Source: Ascaris suum
Taxonomy: Eukaryota; Nematoda; Chromadorea; Rhabditida; Ascarididae
Assembly (NCBI GenBank): GCA_013433145.1
Contig: CM024178.1
Coordinates: 248,001 to 312,000, forward strand
Length of the DNA stretch: 64,000 bases
Direction: 5' to 3'
Shown here piece after piece: positions 26,292-40,300 of this stretch. Both the position numbers and the translations under genes were made by a program. The notes beneath the pieces are model-generated. The model searched no databases. It saw only the letters and a list, made by a program, of their open reading frames with translations, and was not told where the DNA came from. Each line of letters starts with the position of its first letter. Within the stretch, counting starts at the first letter, position 1.

Positions 26292-28376
26292 CTACTGAGA
26301 TATTTTCTTCTTCTTCGGATCCAAATTCGCTTCGATTTTGTCCACGATCTGTAATTTTTTCCTCATATTCTTTTGCGATACTAGCATCGTCTCATCCTCT
26401 TTAACCCTCTATGTCTTTCTACTGTCTCCTCTATCCGAACACCTATGAACATGGTCGTCCGATGGCTTTGACAGTGCGGGACAATATCGATCCATTACAA
26501 GAGACGGCAACCAACGCAAGACGTGGACGGATTCAAAGAAAGAAGTATCACAAAACACTATCCTAATGGGTTATCGAAATTCTAAGCTTACGACATGTAG
26601 GTGCGTCGAAGCTGTTTTCGGGACGACTAATGAACACCCAAACACCTTAAAATTATAACACAAAACAAATTCTGTTCGTGAGCTAATTGAGTGGAAACAA
26701 TGATGCCAACCTCTAAGGCGCAATCCGTAATACGAGTGCCAGGACCGAAGACAGCACAGACGCCCGCCTTGTATAGAGCGTCGTAATCCTGCGGGGGGAT
26801 CACTCCACCGGCAAACACAAGGATATCGCTGTAAAAGCCTTCGAAAGTGTTTACTTCATTCCGAACCCAGATCAATTTAACATCATGCTATTGCATAGAC
26901 TTGCAACATGAAGGAAATAATCAAAGTAGCGATCGTCATGCATAAGACAGGTGAAAGGGTGTTTTCCTAACTTCATTCGTTGTTCGCAGTATACCATGGC
27001 TCAAGTAACCAAAATGCTGTGAATTTCTTCATCTAAAGAGAAGTCAATTGAAGGTCACAAACTTATACTGCTGGACGGTTAACACCGTAGTGGTTCCACA
27101 ACCAAATACTACACTCCCTGCTGCTGGTTTTCAAAAGATGTATGCAAATTAAACAAAATGAGTATAGTGGGCTGAAAAATTGACTCAAAGGTATTCACCT
27201 GCTTCAGAGAACTCTGACACAGCCATGCCTATAGTACGTGACGCCCAGTAAATGTAACACTATAGGCATTTTATAAACTGATTTAGAAGTATCTTCTGAT
27301 GAATCTATCAGGAATAGAACAATAAGCTAACGGTCTTCCGAGTTTGGCAAGCTCCTTGATGAGAGCAGGAACGAGAGTAAGATGGCCAGCCGCAAGGCTG
27401 CTTGCACCAACAGCATGGCAATCAGCATCGACCGCCTGACGTGCAGCTTCTTCGGGTGTTTGGAAGAGTGGTCCCACATCGACATCGAAACCTTCAAAAT
27501 AACAGTTCGTGCTAAATCAAACAAAGTTCAAACAAAACTGAAAAACTATTCATAAGGTGCAAACAAATAAGACGAGATGCACTCTCCTTAATAGAGATGC
27601 TCCGAGTATCATCTACAGTCGACCGACTATCCAGCACCTTACTTTTATCTGGCCCTATCTAGTACCAAATATATTCACCCCGTCGAAGATGTGCAAGAAA
27701 GGTTCACGGCAACACCATTTCATAAGATATCTCCCAGTCCATTCCAACCGTTTTCTGAGCAAAATCTTGAAATAAATGGCCTTTAACCGTTTCAGAACAG
27801 AAGAGTTAAAACCTACCTACACCATTTTTACAATACTTTAAGAGTCAACACTCCTAAATTCATGACATTTCTACAATAGGGCTTGCTGCAGTCGACCTAA
27901 GGTTTTGTCGTCTACGTTCTGCAGCCTATTTACAGCAAACATTTGTTGCAGTCGAAGTCAGAGAGCTCTTCCGTCCTTCTCTAGAGCTTGATTTAGTGAG
28001 AGCGCACTCGTCCTTACTGCGAAGCCTGAGCTCGCCATCCGAATCTCGCTCTTCGCTAATGCCGAAACTGAATTCGCCTTACTCTACCGCAGGTGGGCCG
28101 CCCCCCCTCCCCTCCGCTTTCGTCGAACATGATCAGCACGGTCAGAAACTAGGGTGAACATATGCTTGAGGCTGAACATCTGCAAAAACAAGGCGCAATC
28201 TACAGGCACCACAGCCAAACAACTTTAAGGGGTGCATTTGGGTTACTAATAGGAAACAAACCGAGGTCAGCGAATCCCGTGGAAACAACCTTCGCCCCAC
28301 GATCGTGTCCATCCTGCCCCATTTTGGCAACCATTATACGTGGTTGACGTCCTTCTTTCTCAGCAAACCTTCTTAC
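26292..28376 (-). CDS. mmcm-1: Mutase C-terminal B12-binding domain (four exons)
   Basis: Exons 28376-28262, 27491-27332, 26828-26711 and 26348-26292. They encode residues ~602-750, a Rossmann-like cobalamin domain. The base-off DxHxxG motif is DGHDRG (residues 623-628), followed by the Ser/Gly-rich [14 protein letters not shown] and GGVIPPQDY. The last 18 codons ([18 protein letters not shown]) end at TAG 26294-26292. Phases 0-1-2-0 join cleanly. Confidence 0.94.
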
Positions 28377-31300
28377 CTATATCGAAAATAAACTCTTCAA
28401 ATGATTTATTAAAATTACGAAGTGTAGAAACCAGAAGCGCGAGACAGCGGCATAAAGGATAACTGCATTTCTCTAACACCGGAAGATTTTGATGCAGTTT
28501 CTGCCATTCCCTTCATTTTCCACTTTCAATTGTAATAATACCTGAATTAAAATCTCAATGCTAACAACACTTTCAACAAAAAAAATGCTCACAAACAGCA
28601 CAAAAAATTTCAAATCAATGTTCTTAATAACAGCGCCCTGTGATGTTCCTCAGAACGCAAAGTTTCCAAACGTCGTACTTTAAAAATTCCTCTGCGACAA
28701 ATGTACCTTGCAATATACTTGTCCGCTACTCTCGAACAGTAATTCGAAAAAGCTATAGAGCCCCTGTTGTACATGTGTTGAGTGTGTGTAATCGTTTTGG
28801 ATGCTGATGTTTTGTGCAGGCGATGAAAATTAATAATCGAATGAAATCTGCAGCACACATTTTCGCTACTCAATCGATCAAATGAATGTGAAACAATCCA
28901 TGGTACTATTCAACTGTGTCTTATAGTGTTTTTAAGGTCATATACCTTGAATGGTTTGTTGTGAGTGGTTTGGCGAGTTTGACAGAAAAAAGCGCCCATG
29001 ATATCAGCCTCCACAGTATGCCTTCTAAATTTTCTGTCACTTTCCCAAATGGTAATATTTTTTGGCAGAAGTTAAATCTGTCATTAAGATCGCAACCGTC
29101 TTCAAGAACAGTTCGGTAGAATTTGCATGTGGACTGAATTCAATACATGCAAAACGAACGGTAGACTTTTAAACTGACCCGATCGACAACTTTATTGAAC
29201 TCATCCTCATTGCCGAAAGCTGATCTATACGCCCCACTCACCATACGAATGGTCGCCGCATATCTAAACAGGAAATGTTGGCAACTATAAATCTGACTGA
29301 ATATACCTTGCACGCCTGTTGCAAGTATGGCTGGTACCTCTGCTTCTTCTTTCTCTACAAATCGCCTTTTAAAACATTAGGTCGGTTTACCCTTTTATTG
29401 CCAAGACGACTTCTGGATCACCCTTTCCGTCTCCTGTTCTTTCCACCTACCATCTTAAAGAACACGTGAAAAAGTAAAGATAAAACCGCCATTAGAAACG
29501 CAGCAACAAATACTCCTCTGATTAGGCCATTCCCTTAAGATACATACTAACAGTTCAATTCTTAGTACAAACAAAAAACACATGGCAAATTCTTCAGGCC
29601 ACTTTGGAAAAGCAAAGCAGACCATTCGCCCTCGGGGATCGATTGTCAAGGTGGTAGTGAATTATCTCTCTCATCGATATCCACTTCCTCCAACATCAAT
29701 TTCCGTCCCGGTCACAATGGCAAGTGAAGGAAGCTCTATTGCCTCTCAATAACAAGCCTACTGATTTCAATCAATGCGCTCATAGCCTCAGTCCTCCAAG
29801 CAGTCTTCGAAGGCACCCTACCTTCTACTATTCTAACATAGCGTCATCGCGGCGCGGCTACCACCTAACAAAAATGCGGTTCGCTCCGAACAAAAATCAC
29901 CTCGCCCATTCTTTTCCTCAAAACGCTCATACTTCCACGGAGCTCCAACCGTTGCCCATTATTGACAGACCGCTCTAATTTATTAGTGTTGATCAAAAAC
30001 TGTGTCGGCATATTAAATTTCCTGACGGGAAATTGCCTTCTCGCAACATATTAAGCTCAAAAGTACCCTGTTTCCGACATTGAGCCGCCCATTATCAGCG
30101 AATTGTTGATTACACTAATACAACCATAACGACACAAAACATGCTATCTCTCAAACTTTTCATTTGCTTCGTTCGAAAGAGAACGGTTTCTAAGCTTGCT
30201 TACTGAGATACTTCTTTACTAAGCCACAAGCCTACCTAATTCAACAGATCAAAAAAGTGTCTTGCTCGTAGAACAGCGTTTCGATCACATTTCTAAGCCA
30301 GCAATAAACTAAACATTATAACCCGCCCAGAAAAACAATCGCACTAGCTTTATTCGTCTGTTACTTTTGAACAATGAATCAACAACAACACATCTACATA
30401 ATTAAACAACGCTAGCAGAATCCTCAACAACAGCGTTTCATTTGAAAAGTCGCAACATCGAACGGAAACCGGATAACGAACCGCGAGAAAACCTTCTCCA
30501 TCGCATAGCTAATTTCTCCAACGGTGCACCTTGCACTAGACGCCTCTATGGCCGCTTCCAGCAGATTTCCTCCAGTTTTTGCGGCCTCTGTAACACCCTC
30601 AAGTGCCCTTCTTGCTCGATCCTAGAAAACTCGACAATAGCTCGCTTTTCAGTGACACCATGAATGCCTCATATACTCTGAGCTATGCTACTGCGAGGAA
30701 GTTGGCATCGAAGACTTATTATTTACAAGAATTAACCTGCTTAGGTATGTCTAACCATGAGAACTGAATCCGACAACACTTGTACACAATTTAAATAGTA
30801 CTAGCGTGGTGAAGATGGACAGACATCTTGCTTCTCGGCGGAAGATAGCCTGAGTATCCCTGTAAGCAGAGCTGGAGAAATGAATCTAAGAAAAACTATA
30901 AGAGCAAGAAATATCGTGTAGCGGGAAATAAGACCTCCCAATCAACAAAGATCCACTGTTAGTTCGTCAAGAAAAACGGCATATCTGTAACCTGAAATCT
31001 CATTCGGGGGTCATAAGATATACGCTGACCTTATCACGAGTTTCCTTGATATATTTCAACTTAGCGATCTGACTCTCGCGCACTTTGGCATTGTCGACTT
31101 GAAGTATGTCGATGCGTTCCTCCTAAACAAAACAACGTATGTTAGCAAAACCGAGAAAAAACACAAAACGGATGCAGAAAACTGTTAATATAAAGTGAAG
31201 AAATTGAAGAAGAGTGAGGAAATGTCACTATAGAGGGATTTTGAGACATGACACTATGTTCAATTCCTGTCCATCGCCTTTTCATGTAACAACCGCTTCT

Positions 31301-34244
31301 GACCTACACTGATCACCCTAGTGGCCAGCATGATAGGATTAACAAAAATATGCCACTCAAGGACCCTGTCGTTTTGATGTTCACAACAGTTCAAAACATT
31401 CCTTTCCCATGAAATCACCACTCCAAAGTGCAATGAGATTAAACTATGTTGTGCCCGTATGCGCAGCATCAATCAACGAATGGTGAACAGGTGTGTGCAA
31501 CATATATTAAAGAAGCGATGCACACACTGCACAATTAACCATACACTGCATAAACAATGGCAAAACTTAGCAATAAGGCATTCCGTCCATCAGTCACACT
31601 CGAATTTCCATATTCAACAATTTTCCAGAGGCTTTTACTTCCACATGCAAGCACTCGATTACTCCAATTAGGAATTAAGCATTTTGGCATGAGCAGAGAA
31701 ACACCTGCCACTGACTATGCACAGAGTTCAAGGACAAATCCTTCCCCATCGTAGTCACCTCGGCAGACGCCATCAATATGAAAGCGTGTGGATCCCTTAT
31801 TAGAAAGAGCTTGGCGCCCACAGATCGCAGTAGAAGCTTCGTCGGATCTAAGTTAGCAGGAGCAAAGTAATACTTCTCCTCTAATAAAGCCCACTCCCTT
31901 GATCTGAGAATAACAAAAGGCTCTTCTGCGGTCACTAACCTTTTCTAGGCGGTATTTGTTGACACCCACGATAATTTCCTTTCCTGCATCAATACGGGCT
32001 TGCTTCTTGGCTGCCGATTCCTCTATGCGGAGCTTTGGCATACCGCTTGCAACAGCCTTCGCCATCCCTCCGAGTTCATCGACATCTTGAATCACCTAAA
32101 AGGTCCTCAAAATCAGTTCCTTCCCAGAACAAAAACGAACTTCCTGAAACTAGTAAATTACCTTCATATTCTAATCGACCTCTGACGACCATTACACTAT
32201 TCTAATCGTCCTCTGACAACCATTACACTATGAGCAGACTACTGCTTGATTTAATTTGAGCAAATTCACTGTGCGTTTGAACGTCCCGCTGCTAACCGGA
32301 AAGTATTTTTGGTTAAATTATAAGGCAAGTCCACAACCTCCTTGCGAGAAGTGATGTCACAAAATATAAATTTTGCCCATTGCCTTTGTCAGCATATCCA
32401 ACTTCTTCGCATTGCTGTCGAGTTTCAGTTCGTAGTGCGACGAATAAACAAACCTTTAGAGCTTTAGCCAGGATTTCATCGGTCAACGATTCCATCATGT
32501 AGGATCCTGCCCATGGATCAGCAACCTAGAAACAATTGCTCAATCGGCGCTTGCTTTAAACTTAAAAAACAGAGGGCTCAACTCTCAATTTGTGTTTAAA
32601 AAAATAGAAGCTTAATTTCCTTGACTGTTCAACTGCTCTTTTAATTCAACGAACCCTCTGTTCTGAATACTCTTTCATGAGCTTCATACCGTTGTTCACG
32701 TATTTCATAACTGCCTTATTTGCAATGCATGTGCAAAACTCCCAGTATATCCCTCTTCAAATTTACCCACCTGATAAAACATGACCAATATGATTAAAGG
32801 TAAAGAGAACGCAACAAATTTATAAACGTGTTAAGAGACATGATTTACATATAACGGAAGAAGCTGTCAACTATACGCTTACAAATACAGCTTCTGAGTG
32901 GGCCTGAGGTGTCAGAGGGAGAAGACTCTTTGTGAACATTGTGGATGAGCACAGAGACGAAATAGAGACATTCAATCTACATCATGGACATTAACAGATC
33001 TTACTACAGACGATACAGTCCAAACGATACACCACCTTTCATTCTTGTTGCGATCTGAGCGTTCAACAGCTACAAGAAATCCTACGCTCCGCAAAACTCA
33101 GGGTAAGTTGGGAAACGATATTAGCTGCTATCAGTTCACCTAAACATTGAAGATTCAGCATCATTACGTCTTGAAAGTTGAGCTATATTCTCTGATACGC
33201 AGTAAAATACTACCAACATTTATTGGGCACCAACTTAAGTAAATTACCACCTTTTTTAGGACGCATTACAGTTAACAGAAATTTTTGTTTCATGTGGTAA
33301 ATCGTCGAATGCAAAAAAGTTAAGCCACTATACTCTGCATATGCCTGACTCCTCCTGTATGACGATTTGAGTGTTGCGGGCGATACGAGCAGAGAATGGC
33401 GTGGGTAGTCCAAGAGCCTCGTCGAATGAGTTCGTATGCAACGACTGAGTTCCTCCAAACACGGCTGCCATCGCCTCAATCGTAGTTCGGATAATGTTAT
33501 TGTATGGATCCTGTAATAACAACCATTTTATCTCAGCCTCACAAAAGGCGAGTATCGATCGAACAGAACAATTCCTGGCGTTGATCTACTATATTCATCT
33601 ACTTACTAAGCCAGCGAAGGCAAAAACGGATCACAAGCAGACAGCTACTGGCGACGTTTTGATTCAAGCAGTCGATGGCTGCAAACATTAAACATCACTT
33701 TACACCAATCGCCAACTCCTCTCCTACTGCATAATGCTTATGCAGTAGGAGAGGAGTTGGCGATTGGTGTAAAGTGATGCTTGCTGCATAATGCTTATAC
33801 ACTTTACATCGATTATTGGACATGTTGTGATCGACTGGCAATGCGAAATTCAATATTAAAGCGTTTAAAACCTGTGCAAAAAATTTCACACATATTTTAA
33901 AAACATCAGTTCTGGTACCATTCCATCCTTTCTAGTTTCTTCCATACTCTTCTTTTCTTCTGAGTACCCCTTTTCCACACGCGTCGACGTCGAAGAAGTA
34001 AAAATGAAACTATTCCACCTCTACGACTGAACGAAGTAATCCACACTGCATAATATCTAGATGAATAATTCCACACCTGATTAGACTTGGCAAAATACAG
34101 CTTTGCGCGATTACTACTGCGCAAATAAAAATAACAACGTATTACAGCACTTGTGCCTGTCTATTCAGCCCTGTTCAGCATTAATGAGCTACCATCTGAA
34201 ATTCAGTATTGGTTGTATGAGCCCAAATGGAACGCGGCTCCAAA

Positions 34245-34311
<67 letters not shown>

Positions 34312-37300
34312 TCAAAAGCGCAAAAACGTGACAGCTAATCTATGAATGTTGATCGACACTCAAAAATATCGGAGCATTTTTTAGTCGAGAAAGGACACCC
34401 CCTTGCCGACACCTGGTGATGAATAAGGCAGGGAATCGTTAATAACATCATTCACCCGTCAACACAACCCATCTCTTTGGAGAACGACTGCAGACATTGA
34501 TGCGTTCATCGCATCTGCGGTAAATACGAATCAAAAACATGAGTGTCAACGCATGCTATGGCAACGAAGACGTAACGCCTTCAAGCAGGTGTTCAGCGAA
34601 ATGAATCAAGCTGGGAGAGGTACCTGTTCGGTGAGTGACCATCCAGATGTCTGTGAATGTGTTCTCAATATCATTGAACGTTTATTCTTAGGCTTGAATC
34701 GTTCATTGACCAACGTTGCCCAAAGACGTCGAGCAGCGCGCATCTTTGCGATTTCCTGAAGGCGCAACAATCTACATGACAGACAAGAACGCCATTATAA
34801 ATATCTTCGAGGAAACGAAGAAACAGCCACATCATAGTAACACAACGTTCCCACATAACCATTACAGAAGCCGATGGATGGTCTAGCAGATATAAACTTT
34901 ACATAAACTTATTATCAACGATTGATAACAACGCTCAGCGAATAAATGGCTGCAATTTTTCTGCTGCAGTAAACTGAAAGTTCCTGACAGCTGCACTTCT
35001 CTCATATACACTAAGAGCTGCCTTCAAATACAAAGCGTGCAACTGTTGGACTCCTAATAGAAACTTAGACTGCTTATAAGTAAATAACATGACCGAGCAA
35101 AACATATAGCTGTTAAATTGCAAATGATTAACAGCACCATCCAGATGTCTGTGAATGTGTTCAGATGCAACAAAATAAAACATCATGACCACACTGCTTT
35201 TTGCCTTTTTTAGCAATCCAATTTGCACCTTTACACAGGACACGAACGACCAGCAAAGTTATGTAATAACACCTGAATGATAAAAGCAAACTACTAATGA
35301 TTTTGAATGGAAAAAGCAACCAACCATATAAAAGTTCATCGAGATACCCCAGAAGAATGACAGACGTGGTGCAAATTGGTCAATTTTTAGACCGGCGTCG
35401 AGGCCTGTTTGACAATATTGGATTCCGTCGGCAATCGTAAATGCCATCTCTAGTACCGCATCAGCACCCGCCTCCTGAACATTTTCGCGCATACAGACGA
35501 TAACATCCTTCCAGCATAGAGTGTGAAAGTCAGAATGACCTCTGTGAGTTCTCAATAATTATAAATAAATGAGTTCTGCTTTGCGTTCGGAAACGAAAAC
35601 CAGACCAACGGATAATACATCTCCATTTCCTCATACTTCATCAAAATCTCAGCCAACAATTCCTTGGTGCACGAGTAGAAGACATTTTATTTGCTAAATG
35701 GCTATTTACGTTAAGTGCCAAGTTCAATAACGCCATCTGAAAGCATATTTACGACCGACCCGAAGTATAAGTATAAGCTGCTGATGTGAAAAAGGAAAAA
35801 CCTGCAGTTGGATTTAGACAAATAAAAGAACGACGGGGGTTGGCATGTGACGGAGAAATGTGAGCATTCTTCAGGATCAATAATTCCTAGCTCAAGGAGG
35901 AAAGAAACAACTATTTATATGTTCAAATTGCTGGCGAGATGCAGTGTTTCAATTTGAAGTGAGAAAGTAATCAACACAAAGGCCTAGTATACAAAAGAAA
36001 AAACATCTTCAGAGCAAATGAACTTTAAACAAGCTCAAGGAAACATTAACAAATGAGTTGAAACCTGCATGTGGTATCCGCTAATGGAGATTGAATTAAA
36101 CTTAGGCATGTTCTTGGCCGTATACGCGAATATATCGCCAATTATACGCATTGAATGCTCAGGAGGATAGATGTACGTGTTTCGGACCATGAACTCCTTC
36201 AGGATGTCGTTCTGGATGGTGCCCTTCAGAAGTTTGCGTTCCACACCCTGGAATCTTGCGCTGTCATAAAGTTATGCGACTTTTCGAATCCAGTAAAGCT
36301 TCACTCCATTCGGTTTCATCACGAAAAGTATATTCATCCACATGAACATGCATATTTTCGTATAATTTTATCATTTTTACCTTATCTATAGCCGCGATGT
36401 TTCAAATGAGAACAACCTAATTTTATGAGTGGAAAGAAAATAAACCGACGAACCGTTTCCTCAGCACCTGCAATGAACATAGCAAGTACTGGAATGACAG
36501 CGCCATTCATCGTCATGCTCACAGACATCTTATCGAGAGGAATGCCATCGAACAGTCGCTTCATATCCTCGATTGAATCGACCGCCACGCCTGCCATGCC
36601 AACATCACCAAACACTCGAGGATTGTCCGAGTCATATCTACAATTATTATATTTATTCATTATAAACAACACCTCTCCGTCGTTGGCAATAATCTTCAAC
36701 TTTCATTTTATTCATACTCCATAAACAGTGATACTGCTTTAATACAGATCATACAAAACTTGGCAGGCTAACGTTGATTCATTTCTCGAACGCCATCTGC
36801 TCACGAATTTGCCGACTTCCCACCGCGCTTTTAATGCATTCGGCACTACGCGAAGTTTATTCACTATATCCTCCCACCACAAAGTTGCAATGGATGCAGT
36901 GATTTATTTGATGTCGAGTGACACAAATTGATAGCAACCGTAAGCACGATTTATTTTTCCACACACCATCAACGCCGATCCTTAGGAGTTCCTGAATCCC
37001 TCACCTTTCCCGCTGATTTGAAGATGAGGTAAACTATAGAATCAGAGTTGTTCACGCTATCGCTGAACAGGAAAACAAGCATACGGAGTCCTTAGCTCAG
37101 TCTGCTGTAATTCAAAAAATTATTGGAATTAAAAAGCTGTATCCGAGAGTTAGCCAGCAGTCAAAAATGCGCCGCGCTTTCTTCTTTATACCTAGAATTG
37201 TGATGGATCCTTGCAAAGCACGGGAATACACTGCCTGGAAGCATACTGCGCCTTCTTACGTTCTTACAGAAATATGACAACGTTGACGCTTCCGTTTGCA

Positions 37301-40300
37301 CTTTCCCATTCCTTTCTTTCTGCTTCTATTCTGCGCTTCTTCTATGCTACTTCCTCTGCAGCTTGCATCCTCTTCATGGAAACTGGAGTGTGCACTGGGC
37401 TCTCCGCTGTGTAATTAGTGGGGAAGGGGCACTGCAACAACAAGCACATCCGTACCAAAAAGAGTAAACCTGAAAAAAAACTCGAGAAAGTGGAGATGAC
37501 TCGTAGGACGATGAACGTAGCGGACGATGCAGCCCTTTTCATCCTGTCTCATCTCTTACCTTCACAAATTTGTCTTGCCGCATGAAACAGAAGTAATCAC
37601 CTGCGACAAGATAGGACCGATAACCTTTCGCAGATGTGCATGTCTTTTGAAACCTTTCACTGCCGATTCAGGTTGTAAGTCGCCTCCTTCATTTTTCTTT
37701 TCTTTCCATATTCCTTCATAGATTAGATCTTCTGCCGAACTCTTTCCAGTTTAACGCGGCGTTCATAAGCCAAGACCTTAGCCGTAAACGATTATAAGCC
37801 ACATGCACACTTGAAAGGGAACATCTCTCTTCTAACGCAGACGATTAGATGACACTTCCCCGACGGTGCCCTGACGTCGGACGTATGGATTTCGAGTTCA
37901 AATTTGCACCTTAAGCAGCCTTAACGCACATCCCTGCGCTGATGCTGCTTAAAGGGCAAAAGGGAGCATCTACCTCGGTGATCCACACTTCTGAATGTCT
38001 TGTCTCGAATGCAAAAACATACATTTCAAATTCAACCATCAGCAAAAATAAATAGTAATCAAACAAACCCTCGATGCGTCGCCAAATCGAACGCAACTGA
38101 GAGACCTTGTTGGCCAGCTTTGATGTTGTCCTTGTAAAACTTGTTCGAGTCTTCCACCGTCGAAAAACCGGCGTACTGCCGAATGGTCCACGGCCTTTGT
38201 GTGTACATCGTTGGATATGGTCCACGAGTGTACGGATATTTACCAGGTAACTGCAAACGTGCATAGAAAATTATCTCCTTGTTGAGAACCACTGAGTGCC
38301 TGGGGGCATAATGTCGCAGAAAACTTTGAACGTCTAATATAAGCATTTTTCACCAAGAAAACACCTGCATGACTCCGAACTAGCGACAAATTTTCGAGCT
38401 TATTTTATGACGCTCGACGTCATTTTTAAAAACACGGCACACGACTTCGCGTTGCCTTCTTCCTCATATTTCAGTTCCAGACAATTGGGTTTCGCTAATC
38501 TGTGGAGAGTGCAATCTGAACGATATACCACGATGGGTTCCTCTTATTTTCCCCTGCTTAATGGTCTTGCTTTGTGGTCTTTCAATTATTCATAGGCGCT
38601 AGCAGGGATTTAGGTCTTTAGGCAGCATCTCACATTTATAGCGCTGTGCATAACTTCCTCTTTTGTACACGTTTCAGATTATAAGACTTCGCTAACGTAA
38701 TATACACTTTGTTGTTCTCTCAACGAGTTGTACTAGAGATGTTTGCTTCATTCTAAGCGGTGGTAAATGCGCAAAAACTCTTCCACTTCCCATTAAAAGG
38801 CGTAATAGCTATTTTTGGTCGAGCATGGAAAGTGCGGCCGTCGTGTACCTGTTCTGCTTCATGTACGAATGGGATTCGAAAGCAGAGGGTCGTATCGGGA
38901 GACGCTGTGGATACAATGTTCCGAGGAATAAAACATTCCCCTTTATTCCCTTCAACGTTCACAGCGACGCGTCTCCGATTCCCGCTTGCAGGCAGATGGT
39001 ACAGTAATCGAAGAGAGCGGTGTTGGTGGGACGAGCCACAACATCCAACTATTTTCGGGATTCATTTCACATTCAACGCACACTTGGCCATAAAATAAAT
39101 TGGTTTATTTCCATACATCAAAAACGACAATTTTTTGCTGTTTTTGCGAAAACTGCTCATTTTGAAATGGCCCTAATGTCAAAAAACCGCTTATTCAATC
39201 AGTCAGTCTCGAGAAATTTCACTGCCTCACGGTTTTCATCGAACGATTTGCGTTGCTCTTAGCAAAATATTTTTGATGCGGATATCGTCTAAGGTTTCTA
39301 AGCAGAAAAGATCCAACGTTATCAACACGGTTAACGAAAATCTATGAAGGAAAATTCAAAGTAATAATCATATCCATTAAAGAGGTCTACCGGAACATTT
39401 TGGAGGAAGAGCTGACGGTCGTGGTAGACGTCATGTCTTCCTTTCTTATCTGAGAATATTTCTACGTAGATGCTCGACATTTAGCTTCAGAATTGCCGAG
39501 CACAAATGCAAGGGCACAAACGAAAAAATCCCTCCCCCCCTCCTCCCTAATCGAATCTAGGTTTCCTCGCTTGCGAACCCTGACAAAATGCTGCCAAAAG
39601 ATACCAGTAAAACGATTTTGAAAACCTCAATTCACAAGGAGAACGAGATTGCGGTATTTGTCGTTTTTAGTCCATGTTTTCGCCTTCCGCTTTCATGTCT
39701 CCTACGTAGAAAAGTTATGCCACTGTATGATACAAGCACAAGAGTGCGAAATGACTGCTAAGTTTCAAGCCAAGACTTGATGGCTTGATTAGATGGTTTT
39801 CGGGCAACATGTAGGGCCAAAATGCATATGGGAAACATCATATAGAGGCCGCTTGAGAGTGAATATTTCGCGTTTCTCCAACCCGAGTCGTACGCATATG
39901 ACACCCGGCCTTGTGATTTCGATCTACGACCCGATAATGCGCATCTTTCACGCTTTGTCTCACCTTGACACATGTTCGCCTCTCTTTATGATGATAAATA
40001 CAAAGATGAATCTCGGAAAGGTCACGGTACTCAGTAAGAACTTACGACAAGCATGACAAATCGGCAAGGAACATATCACTAGCCTCAATAGGCTTATCTT
40101 TGTCGCAGGCTCGATCCAGAGGCGTGTAGATAGGCTTTATAAGGATGTCTTCGGGAGTATGCCATATGAGCTTGTTCGGGTCTTTTCCTTTCATTGCCTT
40201 CTTCGCAGAAGCTGCCCATTCCTCATGTATTGGCAAATGCTCGTAAGCGCCTCTCATAACACATGAAGTAGCTAACGTGTGTCGCTAAAATATATCACGT

